DNA from: Anaerolineales bacterium
Lineage (GTDB): Bacteria > Chloroflexota > Anaerolineae > Anaerolineales > Villigracilaceae
Assembly (NCBI GenBank): GCA_016789305.1
Contig: JAEURJ010000002.1
Coordinates: forward strand, 248,001 to 312,000
DNA: 64,000 bases
Direction of reading: 5' to 3'
Shown: positions 8,791 to 17,219 of the stretch, piece by piece
Numbering within the stretch: the first letter of the stretch is position 1
Layout of the letters: every line of letters begins with the position of its first letter
Notes under the pieces: generated by a model
What the model was told of the DNA's origin: nothing
Seen by the model: only the letters and a program-made list of their open reading frames with translations
Database searches by the model: none
Position numbers and translations under genes: made by a program

Positions 8791-9450
8791 CTAGTTAACT
8801 GCCGTGGTCAGTCCCTCGCGGATGGCATACAATGCAGCCTGCGTTCGATTGGCGAGATGTAGTTTGTTCAAGACGCTGCTCACATACTTCGCGATCGTTC
8901 TTTCGTTGACCACCAGTGTGCTGGCGATTTCCTGATTGCTCAAACCGCGTGCGATCAACTTGAGCGTTTCCAGTTCGCGGCGGGTGAGATGATCGTTGCT
9001 GGAGAGCGTGCTGGTTGTGACCGGGCGGCTGTCAAAATCCTTGATCACCTGCATGGCGATGGATGGATGGATGGATGCCTGCCCACTGGCAACCTCACGA
9101 ACCGCCTTGAGGAGTTCGGCTCGCGGAGTATCTTTGAGCATGTATCCCAGGGCCCCTGTTTTGATGGCCTGATACACACGGTTGCTTTCCGCAAAGCTGG
9201 AAAGTACGAGAATGCGAAACTTCTCGGAAATATCCTTCAACTTCGGTATGGTTGTCAGCCCATCCTGCAGTGGCATGACCATATCCAACAGGATCACATC
9301 CGGTTTGGTTTTGCGGGCGAGTTGTACGGCCTCGATCCCATTTTCCGCCTCGCCGACCACTTCCATGTCAGCTTGCAGCGATAGAATGGCAGCCATTCCT
9401 TCACGGACTACGTTTTGATCATCGACAACGAGAATGCGGATTTTGTTCAT
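8791..9450 (-). CDS. NarL/FixJ-family response regulator (receiver + LuxR HTH)
   Basis: This 219-residue two-component regulator has an N-terminal receiver domain with the acidic pair VVDD (residues 8-11), phospho-acceptor Asp56 in VILLDMVMP, and conserved switch Ser and Lys. The C-terminal LuxR-type helix-turn-helix (about 150-215) contains LTRRELETLKLIARGLSNQE and a VNERTIAKYVSSVL recognition helix. It is closely paralogous to the regulator at 10198-10848. No kinase gene adjoins it. It lies 47 bases downstream of the MraZ-like gene and may be co-transcribed with it. Its targets are unknown; the palindrome at 8754 is a plausible one. Confidence 0.95.
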   Translation of the reverse strand: MNKIRILVVDDQNVVREGMAAILSLQADMEVVGEAENGIEAVQLARKTKPDVILLDMVMPLQDGLTTIPKLKDISEKFRILVLSSFAESNRVYQAIKTGALGYMLKDTPRAELLKAVREVASGQASIHPSIAMQVIKDFDSRPVTTSTLSSNDHLTRRELETLKLIARGLSNQEIASTLVVNERTIAKYVSSVLNKLHLANRTQAALYAIREGLTTAVN

Positions 9451-9497
9451 GAGTTTGCCCTGTTCTGTGATGTGTATTAATGAATGAATCGCTATCT

Positions 9498-9947
9498 TTA
9501 GATTGCCTTGGAATGTAGAGAGATGCTAAAAGATGAAAATCTTCCTGCGTTTGCCTGTACGTCCTGAAGTTGCGCTTCCTGCTCCGCCCAGTGGCTGGGT
9601 GACCAAACCTCAAGATATTCACCCTGTCCGACGATGACCACTTTGCCTTTCAAGTTTGCGTATTCCATCAGGCTTTGTGGCACCGAAATGGGTTCGCCTT
9701 CATCGACCTCCAGATAATTTGCCGAGCCCAGGAACATTCGCAGCAACAAGCGGGCCAGGGGATCGGTAATGTTGAGAGAGGATATGCTTTCGTATATCTC
9801 TTGAAACGTTTCCGCTGTGAGTACCAGCAGGTTTTGATCGAACCCTTGCGTAAGGTAGATACCGCCGGAGATCAGCTTTCTCCAGTTGGAGGGGAGAGAG
9901 AGGCGGTTCGAACTTTTCAACTGGGTGGTGTGATGTCCAAGGAACAA
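9498..9947 (-). CDS. MraZ-like transcriptional regulator, outside a dcw cluster
   Basis: This 149-residue protein starts at a TTG with GGAG seven bases upstream. That start gives the typical MraZ N-terminus (MFLGHH-x-T-x-L-x-x-x-x-R-L-x-L-P). Two SpoVT/AbrB-like beta-strand blocks follow, the second with VDEGEPISVPQSL and V-x-I-V-G-Q-G-x-x-x-E-V-W, as in MraZ. MraZ is normally the first gene of the division/cell-wall cluster, in front of rsmH. Here it stands alone between two NarL-type regulators, so it is probably a diverged paralogue with a different regulon. Confidence 0.85.
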   Translation of the reverse strand: MFLGHHTTQLKSSNRLSLPSNWRKLISGGIYLTQGFDQNLLVLTAETFQEIYESISSLNITDPLARLLLRMFLGSANYLEVDEGEPISVPQSLMEYANLKGKVVIVGQGEYLEVWSPSHWAEQEAQLQDVQANAGRFSSFSISLHSKAI

Positions 9948-9993
9948 AGTATGTCTCCTAAAAGGTGTTCAGGTCCTAGTCATTTATAGATGC

Positions 9994-10022
9994 ATTATAA
10001 GAAGGGGCTTTGTTTTACCTAA
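9994..10022 (-). promoter_or_regulatory. Possible promoter of the MraZ-like gene
   Basis: On the minus strand a perfect TATAAT lies at 9994-9999. Seventeen bases upstream is a weak -35 hexamer, TTAGGT, at 10017-10022. It is about 45 bases from the TTG start of the MraZ-like gene. The -35 match is poor, so this is only a candidate. Confidence 0.35.
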
Positions 10023-10135
10023 TCCTCAAAACTGGTGTTTGCCCCATGCCAAAAGATGTCCGTTCGCGAAGGCGTAATGGATAAAAATGACCATGTCTTT
10101 TTGCCCGGGGGAATGCACTCTTTATCCTGATCGTT

Positions 10136-10174
10136 AAATAAAAAATGACAGCGCATAAATGGCGCTGTCATTTG
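10136..10174 (-). terminator. Rho-independent terminator after the second response regulator
   Basis: Read on the minus strand, the inverted repeat TGACAGCGC / GCGCTGTCA with a short loop is followed by TTTTTTATTT. It lies 24-60 bases after the stop of the 10198-10848 gene and closes that five-gene operon. Confidence 0.85.
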
Positions 10175-10197
10175 GGTCTGTTCGAATCTAAACAAAA

Positions 10198-10848
10198 CTA
10201 TTTTTTTGGTTCTGCCAGACCTTCGCGGATTGCATATAAAGCAGCCTGGGTGCGGTTGGCAAGATGCAGTTTTTCCAAAATGCTGCTTACATATTTCGCA
10301 ACGGTTCTTTCATGTACCACCAAAGTGGTGGCGATCTCCTGATTGCTCAACCCGCGTGCAATTAACTTAAGAGTTTCCAGTTCGCGCGGAGTTAGTGGGT
10401 CTGCGGTATACATCAACTCTGCGGGGTGATCAATTTCATTGATCACTTTCATGGCGATGGCCGGTTGAATCGACGCCTGTCCGTTTGCAACGTCACGAAT
10501 GGCTTGCATCAGTTGCACTCTTGTTGCATCCTTTAAGAGAAAGCCAAGCGCGCCGGCTTTGATACTCTGATAGACCCGGTCGCTCTCTGCAAAACTGGTC
10601 AGCACCAAAATACGCGACTTGGGTGAAACCTCTTTTAGCTTTGGGATGCTTTCCAGTCCGTTCTGTTTTGGCATGTGCATATCCAGAAGGACCACATCCG
10701 GCTTGGTTTGTTTCGCGATTTCAACAGCCTTGATGCCGTCTTCTGCTTCACCGACCACTTTCATGTCTGTTTGAAAGGAAAGGATGGCCACCACTCCATC
10801 CCGAACCACGCTTTCATCATCCACAACTAAAATCCGAATTGGCTTCAT
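10198..10848 (-). CDS. NarL/FixJ-family response regulator, partner of adjacent kinase
   Basis: This 216-residue regulator has a receiver domain (VVDD at 8-11, phospho-acceptor Asp56 in VVLLDMHMP) and a C-terminal LuxR-type HTH (LTPRELETLKLIARGLSNQE). It begins five bases after the histidine kinase stop codon and is its obvious cognate regulator. It resembles the 8791-9450 regulator along its whole length, with near-identical HTH recognition helices, so both may read overlapping DNA sites. It is the last gene of the operon; a strong terminator follows. Confidence 0.95.
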   Translation of the reverse strand: MKPIRILVVDDESVVRDGVVAILSFQTDMKVVGEAEDGIKAVEIAKQTKPDVVLLDMHMPKQNGLESIPKLKEVSPKSRILVLTSFAESDRVYQSIKAGALGFLLKDATRVQLMQAIRDVANGQASIQPAIAMKVINEIDHPAELMYTADPLTPRELETLKLIARGLSNQEIATTLVVHERTVAKYVSSILEKLHLANRTQAALYAIREGLAEPKK

Positions 10849-10853
10849 TGTTC

Positions 10854-12992
10854 CTAACCCTTTCTGCTCACAGTGACGGAAATTTTTGTTCCCTGGTCAA
10901 CTTTTGAGGTGATCTTGAATTTTCCATTGACCTGTAACGCGCGCTCTCTCATATTTTTCAACCCCAGGCCTGCATTATCGATTTTCTTTATATCAAAACC
11001 AACGCCATCATCGAGGATTTCAAGCATTACATTTTGGCGGGTTTGCTTTAAGTTAACAGATACTTTTCGCGCATGAGCATGGCGCAGGATATTGTTTAGG
11101 GCTTCCTGGGCGATGTAATACAGGGCGATTTCTGTATCTTTTGCCAACTGGATATTTTCGTCTGCGATCAGCCCGGCTTTGATGTCCGCCCGGCCTTCCA
11201 CAGCGGCCAGGCGATGATGAAGCGATGAAACCAGCCCGTCCTTGAGGTCAATGGGCTGCATTTCATATAGGAACAAACGCATTTCTTTGACGGCCTGCCT
11301 GGCGTTTTCGCCGATGCGAGTCAATACTTGCAAAGGGGCGATCTGCGATCCTGCTTCGATCCCGGCTTGTGCAGCCTCTGTCAGCGCGACCAACCCGTAT
11401 AATTTTTGGCTGACCGAATCGTGCAGATCGCGCAGGAGGCGCTGCCGTTCCGAAAGGGCAATCGCAAACTGCCTGCGACGATTGCTGTCGATCAGTGTGG
11501 CAATCTGATTGGCAATGGTAGTGAGACGGATCACTTCATCCTGTGTGTAAGGGTTGTTATCGCTTCGCCCCAGGCATAAACAGCCCAATACCGTATTTTC
11601 ATGCTGTGTATAGATTACCAAAGGAATCATTACTGCCGAGTCCAGGTCGATGTTTTTTAGATTCGATGGAATCCGTTCAAATTCTCGAAAATTATTAATG
11701 ACCAATGGTCTGTTTTCTTCGTTACCGATCAGCAGGTTGTAGATGATCGAAGAGGTGACCTCGCTGGTAATGACTTTCATATGCTCTGGCGGTAAACCAA
11801 AGTGCGATATTAATGACAGCTTTTGCCGGCCGTCGTCCTCTGTTTCCTTGGTGAGAAAAATGGCGGCTGCCTGGCTGTTGAATGAATACAGGATCTGATA
11901 AATGGAATCGGACAGAAATTCATCCATGTTCATTGAGCGGCTGGCTGTACTTGAAATTGCGTTCAAGAGTACGAACAATTCGTCGCGTGCCTGTTGACGG
12001 GCGTCGTCGGCAAGTTTGCGCTGTGTGATATCGCGCCAAACGATCAGGTGTCCAAAATCCCCGTTGACTTTGTCTGTCAATTGAGAAATGCGGATGTTTA
12101 AATATCGCCAGTCATTTTGCGCCTTTACGCTACGGCGCATTTCCATTTCTTTTATTCCCTCGGAGGACCTTATTAATTTGGGCCAATCATTCAAAATGTG
12201 ATCCACCGGCTCGCCATAGATGTTTTCACGAGACATGCCGATCATTTTTTCGGCCGCTGAATTCATATCGATGACATGATCCTGATGATCAACGACCATC
12301 CAGCCGTCGTCCATGCCCTCCACAACGATTTCACGTGTAATGGGTGAGGCCTCAATTAAATGGGTGTTGAATTTCCCGTAGGAAATTCCAGCCACCGCCA
12401 TCGAATAGCAGAGGATGGAAATAAAAAAGCCGGTTTCAAGGTTGTTTACAAAGAAAATAATGATGGTGCCCACTAAAGGGAAGATCGCCCCCAAAAGAAT
12501 GGTCCCTGCCTTAAAAAAATGCACGCGTGGTTTTTGAACAAAGGTATCCAGTAAAAAGATGATGCTTCCGGCCAAAAGATGCAGCGTGTAGAGAAGGTTT
12601 AAGCGGTTCAGGATATCTATTTCGGAGGGGAGGAAAGTTCTCCTAAGACTTTCCGCCCAAAATAACATTTGAATGATCGCAGGTTCGATTAAAAAAATGA
12701 ATATCGTGAACTGATTGATCCAACGCGAACGATTCGCATAGTCCAATGCAAAGTAGAGTTGAAATGTTGCAGCCAATGCCAGGCAGAGATAGCTAACAGC
12801 TTTTAGAACATCCTTCGGGATATGAAGCGCGGGAATTTGGTATAGCAGATATGTCATTGCCCAAACCGCCAGACTGATGATCAGGCCGGAAAGGGGCACC
12901 GTGCCGGAAGCTCTTTTGCGCAACAGTAATATTAATCCCGCTGAGAGAGCGATCACGATGGTGAGGAGAAGGTTGGGCAGGTCTGGTTTCAT
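10854..12992 (-). CDS. 7TM-PAS-GAF sensor histidine kinase (HisKA_3)
   Basis: This 712-residue membrane sensor has about seven N-terminal transmembrane helices (residues 5-215, the histidine-kinase 7TM type), a PAS domain (about 220-335), a GAF domain (about 345-500), a HisKA_3 dimerisation helix with phospho-acceptor His524 in RDLHDSVSQKL, and an HATPase_c domain with EALNNILRHAHA and DDGVGFD / GLGLKNMRERA. This is the NarX/LiaS class that pairs with NarL-type regulators. Its start overlaps the preceding gene by four bases (ATGA), and the regulator follows by five bases. Translational coupling to the iSTAND/TPR gene suggests these proteins work in one pathway. Confidence 0.93.
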   Translation of the reverse strand: MKPDLPNLLLTIVIALSAGLILLLRKRASGTVPLSGLIISLAVWAMTYLLYQIPALHIPKDVLKAVSYLCLALAATFQLYFALDYANRSRWINQFTIFIFLIEPAIIQMLFWAESLRRTFLPSEIDILNRLNLLYTLHLLAGSIIFLLDTFVQKPRVHFFKAGTILLGAIFPLVGTIIIFFVNNLETGFFISILCYSMAVAGISYGKFNTHLIEASPITREIVVEGMDDGWMVVDHQDHVIDMNSAAEKMIGMSRENIYGEPVDHILNDWPKLIRSSEGIKEMEMRRSVKAQNDWRYLNIRISQLTDKVNGDFGHLIVWRDITQRKLADDARQQARDELFVLLNAISSTASRSMNMDEFLSDSIYQILYSFNSQAAAIFLTKETEDDGRQKLSLISHFGLPPEHMKVITSEVTSSIIYNLLIGNEENRPLVINNFREFERIPSNLKNIDLDSAVMIPLVIYTQHENTVLGCLCLGRSDNNPYTQDEVIRLTTIANQIATLIDSNRRRQFAIALSERQRLLRDLHDSVSQKLYGLVALTEAAQAGIEAGSQIAPLQVLTRIGENARQAVKEMRLFLYEMQPIDLKDGLVSSLHHRLAAVEGRADIKAGLIADENIQLAKDTEIALYYIAQEALNNILRHAHARKVSVNLKQTRQNVMLEILDDGVGFDIKKIDNAGLGLKNMRERALQVNGKFKITSKVDQGTKISVTVSRKG

Positions 12993-14338
12993 GATTCGTC
13001 AATGTCCATCAAATTCTGTTCTTCCAGAAGGGCATGCAGATTGGGGTCCCGCATGATTTGATGCCTGTTTATTATGTTGGTTTTCAGCGCTGCGCCTAGA
13101 CCATCAAGAGCAGCCTCGATATTACCAGATAGCAGGATTCCACAGGTTTTTTGAAGGATATTCTTCTCAACTGCACTTTTCTCCAGTTTTTCGAGCAGCG
13201 CAGCGGATTCTTCGGGCTGGTTGTTTTTTGAGTAACAAACTGCCAGGGAATAAAGTGTGTCGAGACTGTTTGTGTCTTTTTCAATTGCTTTTTCCATGGT
13301 ATCAACAGCATCCTGGGTCCTTCCCATCGAAAGATATAACAGCCCGAGGACATGCCATAAATGGGAATTACCAGCGTCGATTTTGGTGGCTCGATTGGCT
13401 GCGAGAATCGCCTCCCTGTTCTTTCCGATTCCATGCGCTGCAATGCAGGAGTTAATCATAAAAATGCTGTTATTGGGCTCTATGGCAAGGGCCTGATCAA
13501 AGCAGGCTCTTGCTCCCTGCCTGTCACCATCTTCAAAGGATTTTATTCCCTTAATGTTAAGGATCCAGCCGCTGTATTGGTGATTTGATTGTGATTTGAC
13601 AGCAGCAAGTGCATTGTTAAAATGCTTTGAAAAATCTTCAAGCGTATTCAATTGCCAGGTGAGATGAAGCAGCTTCAGGGTCATGCCGAGGCGGGTTGTT
13701 GTTGCATCCTCACTGTCAGGTAATTGGGAAAGTAAATTTTCGTAGTACTCAATCTGCTTTTTTTGCGCCGGGATATCCATCCATGAGAGCTGTTCTTTCC
13801 AAAGAAAAAGCCCGGTTGGAACGGAGGGGCTTCTAGGGCCGCGTTTGGGTGCGAACTCAATAACACGATGGCGGAAGGCCCAAAAATCCGGTGCCAGGCG
13901 GGGTAAATTTGCTGCCTCTGCTTCAGTTAACCAAAATACAGCACAAATTTTTTGTTCCACAAGAATTTCACGATGAATATTCAATGCCCGATAAACATCG
14001 CCGTTTGGTGATATTTGATTGGCATGTTCCAGTCCTGAAATGAAAAAAACGGTCTTTTCGTGGTTTGAAGTTGAATAGGCGGTACGGATCACATCTGTGT
14101 TTGTGTTATCCGGCTTGATATATTGGACTTTTTGTTTTGTTTTTGCCAGTTTTTTTTCAAGAAACTGCTGCGCAATCAATTGGCCGCCCGGGGTATTGTG
14201 AATTGCCAGGAGTATGCTGGGTCTGTGCCATTGAAAGGCAAGTTGTATTTCGTCGTAGAGGCTGTTTATTCCCTCTGCAAATCCTTTACTGTAGGAATTT
14301 TTCCGTTTTTTTGATACTTTGTTGTTTGTTTTTCTCAT
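12989..14338 (-). CDS. Inactive STAND-like (iSTAND) domain protein with TPRs
   Basis: This 449-residue protein has an N-terminal alpha/beta domain (about 15-170) that parallels the one in the 4700-7387 protein: AFQWHRPSILLAIHNTPGG where a P-loop would be, then VFFISGLEHA, AVFWLTEAEA and FWAFRHRVIEF. No Walker lysine is present, so NTP hydrolysis is unlikely. Residues about 200-430 are TPRs. It lies 18 bases after the Mrr-like gene and overlaps the kinase gene by four bases. Sitting between a nuclease-fold protein and a two-component pair, it is probably an adaptor or sensor that links them (inference). Confidence 0.85.
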   Translation of the reverse strand: MRKTNNKVSKKRKNSYSKGFAEGINSLYDEIQLAFQWHRPSILLAIHNTPGGQLIAQQFLEKKLAKTKQKVQYIKPDNTNTDVIRTAYSTSNHEKTVFFISGLEHANQISPNGDVYRALNIHREILVEQKICAVFWLTEAEAANLPRLAPDFWAFRHRVIEFAPKRGPRSPSVPTGLFLWKEQLSWMDIPAQKKQIEYYENLLSQLPDSEDATTTRLGMTLKLLHLTWQLNTLEDFSKHFNNALAAVKSQSNHQYSGWILNIKGIKSFEDGDRQGARACFDQALAIEPNNSIFMINSCIAAHGIGKNREAILAANRATKIDAGNSHLWHVLGLLYLSMGRTQDAVDTMEKAIEKDTNSLDTLYSLAVCYSKNNQPEESAALLEKLEKSAVEKNILQKTCGILLSGNIEAALDGLGAALKTNIINRHQIMRDPNLHALLEEQNLMDIDES

Positions 14339-14356
14339 TTTTGTTCTCGAGTACTT

Positions 14357-15208
14357 CTATTCAAGACCCGATAAAAAATGAATGGGCTTTAATGGCAATA
14401 AATAACGGGCTTTCTGATCGATCAATTCATAATATTGTTTCCAAAGATCAAAAAAGGCGGGAGCGTCAAGCGCAGTCAGTCTTTGAAAACTGTTTGAGTG
14501 CAATTCCTGCATGGCGTCATTGGTGAAACCGCTCATGGAAACAATCATGCCGTAATCGTTTGGATTTATGGCCGAAAGAAAGCTTTTAATCCCCTCAAGC
14601 GTGACGGCCTGCCCTTTGTGTTTGATCTGGGCCATGATGCGCTGGCCCTTGGCTCCAATCGGATCTGAAAACGCGATCAGGTTGATCTGACCGCGTTGTT
14701 TTTCAGCGGGTGCCATCCATGAAGGATAGTATTCCATTGCACGAAGAAGCTCTGCCAGCATGAGTTGAAGTTCGCTTGGACTTAATTGATGCAGATGTTT
14801 TTCGATCTGCGCCCATGCGGTTTCCTGGGCAATCTCCATTTCCATAACGCTTTCCGGGGCCACACGCCTGCGGATGTTGTAGATGCGGACTGCCTCAGTG
14901 TAAAAGTCCTGTACATTCGTAAATTTTCTACAGGCCTGGTAGCCATCTTCGGTTATATACCAACGCCCTTTTTCGTTTTTTATGAGCCAGCCGGCGTGGG
15001 TAAAGGGAATCGTGGAGATCCGTATGATCTTCTCATAACGGGGGGTGTTCGTCTCAGGAGAAAGTTTAAGTTCTTCTTCTGTTAATTTTGCAAAATCTGG
15101 GATAAGAGCTAATACTTCTTTTGCGGTCAGGCCTTCGGGTTTGTCCCACAGAATTTCAAAGACACTGCGCAACAACTCGCCTGCTCGTTTCATTGTTATA
15201 TTTGACAT
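14357..15208 (-). CDS. Mrr-like restriction-endonuclease-fold protein
   Basis: This 283-residue protein has an N-terminal winged-helix region like Mrr_N (about 1-95, with GRWYITEDGYQA) and a C-terminal Mrr_cat-like domain (about 140-270). In the catalytic domain the Q-x-K element is present (Gln194-Ile-Lys196, in MAQIKHKGQ), and the downstream segment DYGMIVSMSGFTNDAMQE matches the family. The usual GVDLI aspartate position reads QINLI, with Asn176 in place of Asp; Asp182 nearby might compensate. It could therefore be a weak or dead nuclease used for DNA binding. It is the second gene of the operon, 18 bases before the iSTAND gene. Confidence 0.8.
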   Translation of the reverse strand: MSNITMKRAGELLRSVFEILWDKPEGLTAKEVLALIPDFAKLTEEELKLSPETNTPRYEKIIRISTIPFTHAGWLIKNEKGRWYITEDGYQACRKFTNVQDFYTEAVRIYNIRRRVAPESVMEMEIAQETAWAQIEKHLHQLSPSELQLMLAELLRAMEYYPSWMAPAEKQRGQINLIAFSDPIGAKGQRIMAQIKHKGQAVTLEGIKSFLSAINPNDYGMIVSMSGFTNDAMQELHSNSFQRLTALDAPAFFDLWKQYYELIDQKARYLLPLKPIHFLSGLE

Positions 15209-15251
15209 TGACAGGGTCCTGAGTGTGTAAAGCGATTACACGGATGATAAA

Positions 15252-15764
15252 TTATAAAGTGTTCAGGCCTTGTTGTCGACGCGTCAGGCGAATGTATTGT
15301 TCGACCATTTCCTTGGGATGGGGGCGGGTGCCCAATACGACCAGATATCCGGGCGCCCAAAAATCATTGGATAGATTCTCTTCCTTGATCCGTCCAAAAT
15401 TCGACATGATCAATGCAGACGTATCGTAACGGATTTGCTGCATAAATCTACCGGGGGGGGTGGCAGGCAAAACTGAGATGGACCATTGGAAGTAATTTGG
15501 ATCGATGTTTACAAATTCTAAACGCCAGCCAAAGGAGATGCAGATTTGTTGCAACCATTGCGGCAGGAAATCTGCGAGGTCGCCTTTTAATTGATGTGAA
15601 GGGAAACGGGGGATAAGAAGGCAGGTATAACTTAAGTCGTAAGATTCGGAATGAACGGGCTCTAATAAAACCCCTTCTTTCAACGATGTTTCTTGACTTT
15701 CATCCGTTTGAAAGAATGAGAACGAGTGCGTGGTTTTTACATCGACGCGATCAGAGGAATCCAT
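15252..15764 (-). CDS. Degenerate Y1 (IS200-type) transposase-like protein
   Basis: This 170-residue protein has its ATG at 15762-15764 with GAGGG nine bases upstream; an upstream in-frame start lacks a ribosome site. Residues 41-160 align along their length with the intact transposase at 27625-28035. The HUH pair (His53/His55 there) is replaced by Tyr91 and Gln93, while the helix with the nucleophilic tyrosine remains (Tyr157 in EMVEQYI). It lacks both metal-binding histidines and so should not cut DNA. A roughly 40-residue extra N-terminus is present. It is the first gene of a five-gene unit with the Mrr-like, iSTAND, kinase and regulator genes, which points to a domesticated DNA- or RNA-hairpin-binding role. 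Confidence 0.7.
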   Translation of the reverse strand: MDSSDRVDVKTTHSFSFFQTDESQETSLKEGVLLEPVHSESYDLSYTCLLIPRFPSHQLKGDLADFLPQWLQQICISFGWRLEFVNIDPNYFQWSISVLPATPPGRFMQQIRYDTSALIMSNFGRIKEENLSNDFWAPGYLVVLGTRPHPKEMVEQYIRLTRRQQGLNTL

Positions 15765-16060
15765 TAGTGTAGACCCTCTTGATTGGAGCAGGCAAAACGT
15801 ACGACTCTTAACATTTTTTGGGAGACCTTTCTGCATTATACCCTGTAAGGGGATTTTTTACCTCCCCGTTTTGAGTTTGCAAAATTGTTATGTGCGGTTT
15901 TTGTACCAAAATACTCAAAATAATCAAGGTTTCTTGACAGACAACGGATGGAACAGCGGAAAATGTTGACACGAAATAACAATGCCGGTTTGGACAGAAT
16001 CAGAATATCCTTCACTCGTTGAAAAGTATTTGCCCCTTTTGTATGCTCCAAGGAATTTAA

Positions 16061-16381
16061 ATGAGCAAAAAAGTTGTATTTAATGGCATTGAGATATTTG
16101 CTTCTGAAGATGATCAATCCGCCCAAAGCCTGCTTGGTTTTGTAGAGAATATCATCACGCGCCTTGAAGCCAGCTTAAATGGCACAGATGGGAATTTTAA
16201 TATTTCGATCGACACAAACTTTTTCCCAAATAAGGCGACAAAATACAATATCACCATCAATGGGAACATGGATCAGAAGACCAGGGATAAGGTAATGAAA
16301 ATCCTGCAGAAATCCGCCGAGACGAAGGATGCACGAATTACAGGAAGCATAAAAGTGGACTTGCAAATTCGAGACGTTTAG
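16061..16381 (+). CDS. Hypothetical small protein
   Basis: This 106-residue soluble protein is not recognised. Its ATG follows AAGGAA by five bases. It has a short N-terminal beta element, a central helix (LLGFVENIITRLEASL), an Asn-rich stretch (NISIDTNFFPNKATKYNITI) and a C-terminal strand. There is no signal peptide or membrane segment. It stands alone on the plus strand, diverging from the 15764 operon, with its own terminator just downstream. Confidence 0.65.
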   Translation: MSKKVVFNGIEIFASEDDQSAQSLLGFVENIITRLEASLNGTDGNFNISIDTNFFPNKATKYNITINGNMDQKTRDKVMKILQKSAETKDARITGSIKVDLQIRDV

Positions 16382-16406
16382 TTTTTTTGCGTGTAATCGC
16401 AATGAA

Positions 16407-16440
16407 CAAAAGGCACTCTGGCGGAGTGTCTTTTGTTTTG
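16407..16440 (+). terminator. Rho-independent terminator
   Basis: A CACTC / GAGTG hairpin (16413-16428) is followed by TCTTTTGTTTTG, 26 bases after the stop of the 16061-16381 gene. It fits termination of that monocistronic unit. Confidence 0.65.
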
Positions 16441-16599
16441 TCACTGATGAGTTGTGCAAGATTGGGTGAGTGCATCCCCCAAAGGTAATGCCTTCGTGCA
16501 AGGTAGATGTAAGGTTTTTGAATAAATATTTCTTTTCCCGCATTTAGAGATACTGTATATTTATTTTATCGATACCAACTTGTAAACAAGGAGAATAAA

Positions 16600-17061
16600 A
16601 TGAATTACCGCTTAATGTTCACCATCAATGCGATTGCCGTAGCCTTGTTCGGGGCGGGCTTTTTGATCCTTCCCGATTTTGTGCTGTCCCAGTTCAATGC
16701 CGAGATCTATGTAATCGTAAATTATATTTGCCGTTTCTTTGGCGGCACCCTGCTTTTACTGGCCTGGTTCCTTTGGATGCTGAAGGACATGGCTAATGCA
16801 AAACTACAGCGGACCATGGCAATCGTGCTTTTGGGTTATTCAGCCGCCGGCTTTGTTCTGGCGATCATGGGTATGACTTCCATTGGCGTGCTTCGTACAA
16901 ACGGCTGGGTGTTGCTGGTGGTATATGGCTTGTTTGTCCTGGTTTATGGATACATGTTATTCCTTCAACCCAAGGAGCAAAAACAACGCAGCTCCAGGAA
17001 ATCATCCAAGAATTCGGCTGCTGACAACGACAGCGCCGAAAGCTATCATAAGGTTGTGTAA
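16600..17061 (+). CDS. Small integral membrane protein, four helices
   Basis: This 153-residue protein has an ATG preceded by AAGGAG. Four hydrophobic helices occupy residues about 5-28, 40-62, 72-95 and 103-122, followed by a charged, Ser/Lys-rich tail. The pattern resembles small DUF4345-like membrane proteins, but the match is only general. It is flanked by its own terminator, so it is probably monocistronic. Function unknown. Confidence 0.75.
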   Translation: MNYRLMFTINAIAVALFGAGFLILPDFVLSQFNAEIYVIVNYICRFFGGTLLLLAWFLWMLKDMANAKLQRTMAIVLLGYSAAGFVLAIMGMTSIGVLRTNGWVLLVVYGLFVLVYGYMLFLQPKEQKQRSSRKSSKNSAADNDSAESYHKVV

Positions 17062-17063
17062 AA

Positions 17064-17098
17064 CAAAAAGGCTGGAGCAGATGCTCCAGCCTTTTTTA
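17064..17098 (+). terminator. Strong Rho-independent terminator
   Basis: A 10-bp GC-rich stem, GGCTGGAGCA / TGCTCCAGCC with a two-base loop, is flanked by AAAA and followed by TTTTTTATT. It starts immediately after the stop codon of the 16600-17061 gene. Confidence 0.92.
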
Positions 17099-17219
17099 TT
17101 CACTTCCACGCTACAGAGGTTATCTTTGGATGGAGGAGAGGGAAAATGGAAAAACCGAAAACCAATGTACTATATTGAGTTGCAGGGTTGGGGTGTAAAC
17201 TCCCGCAGCGAGGTACACA

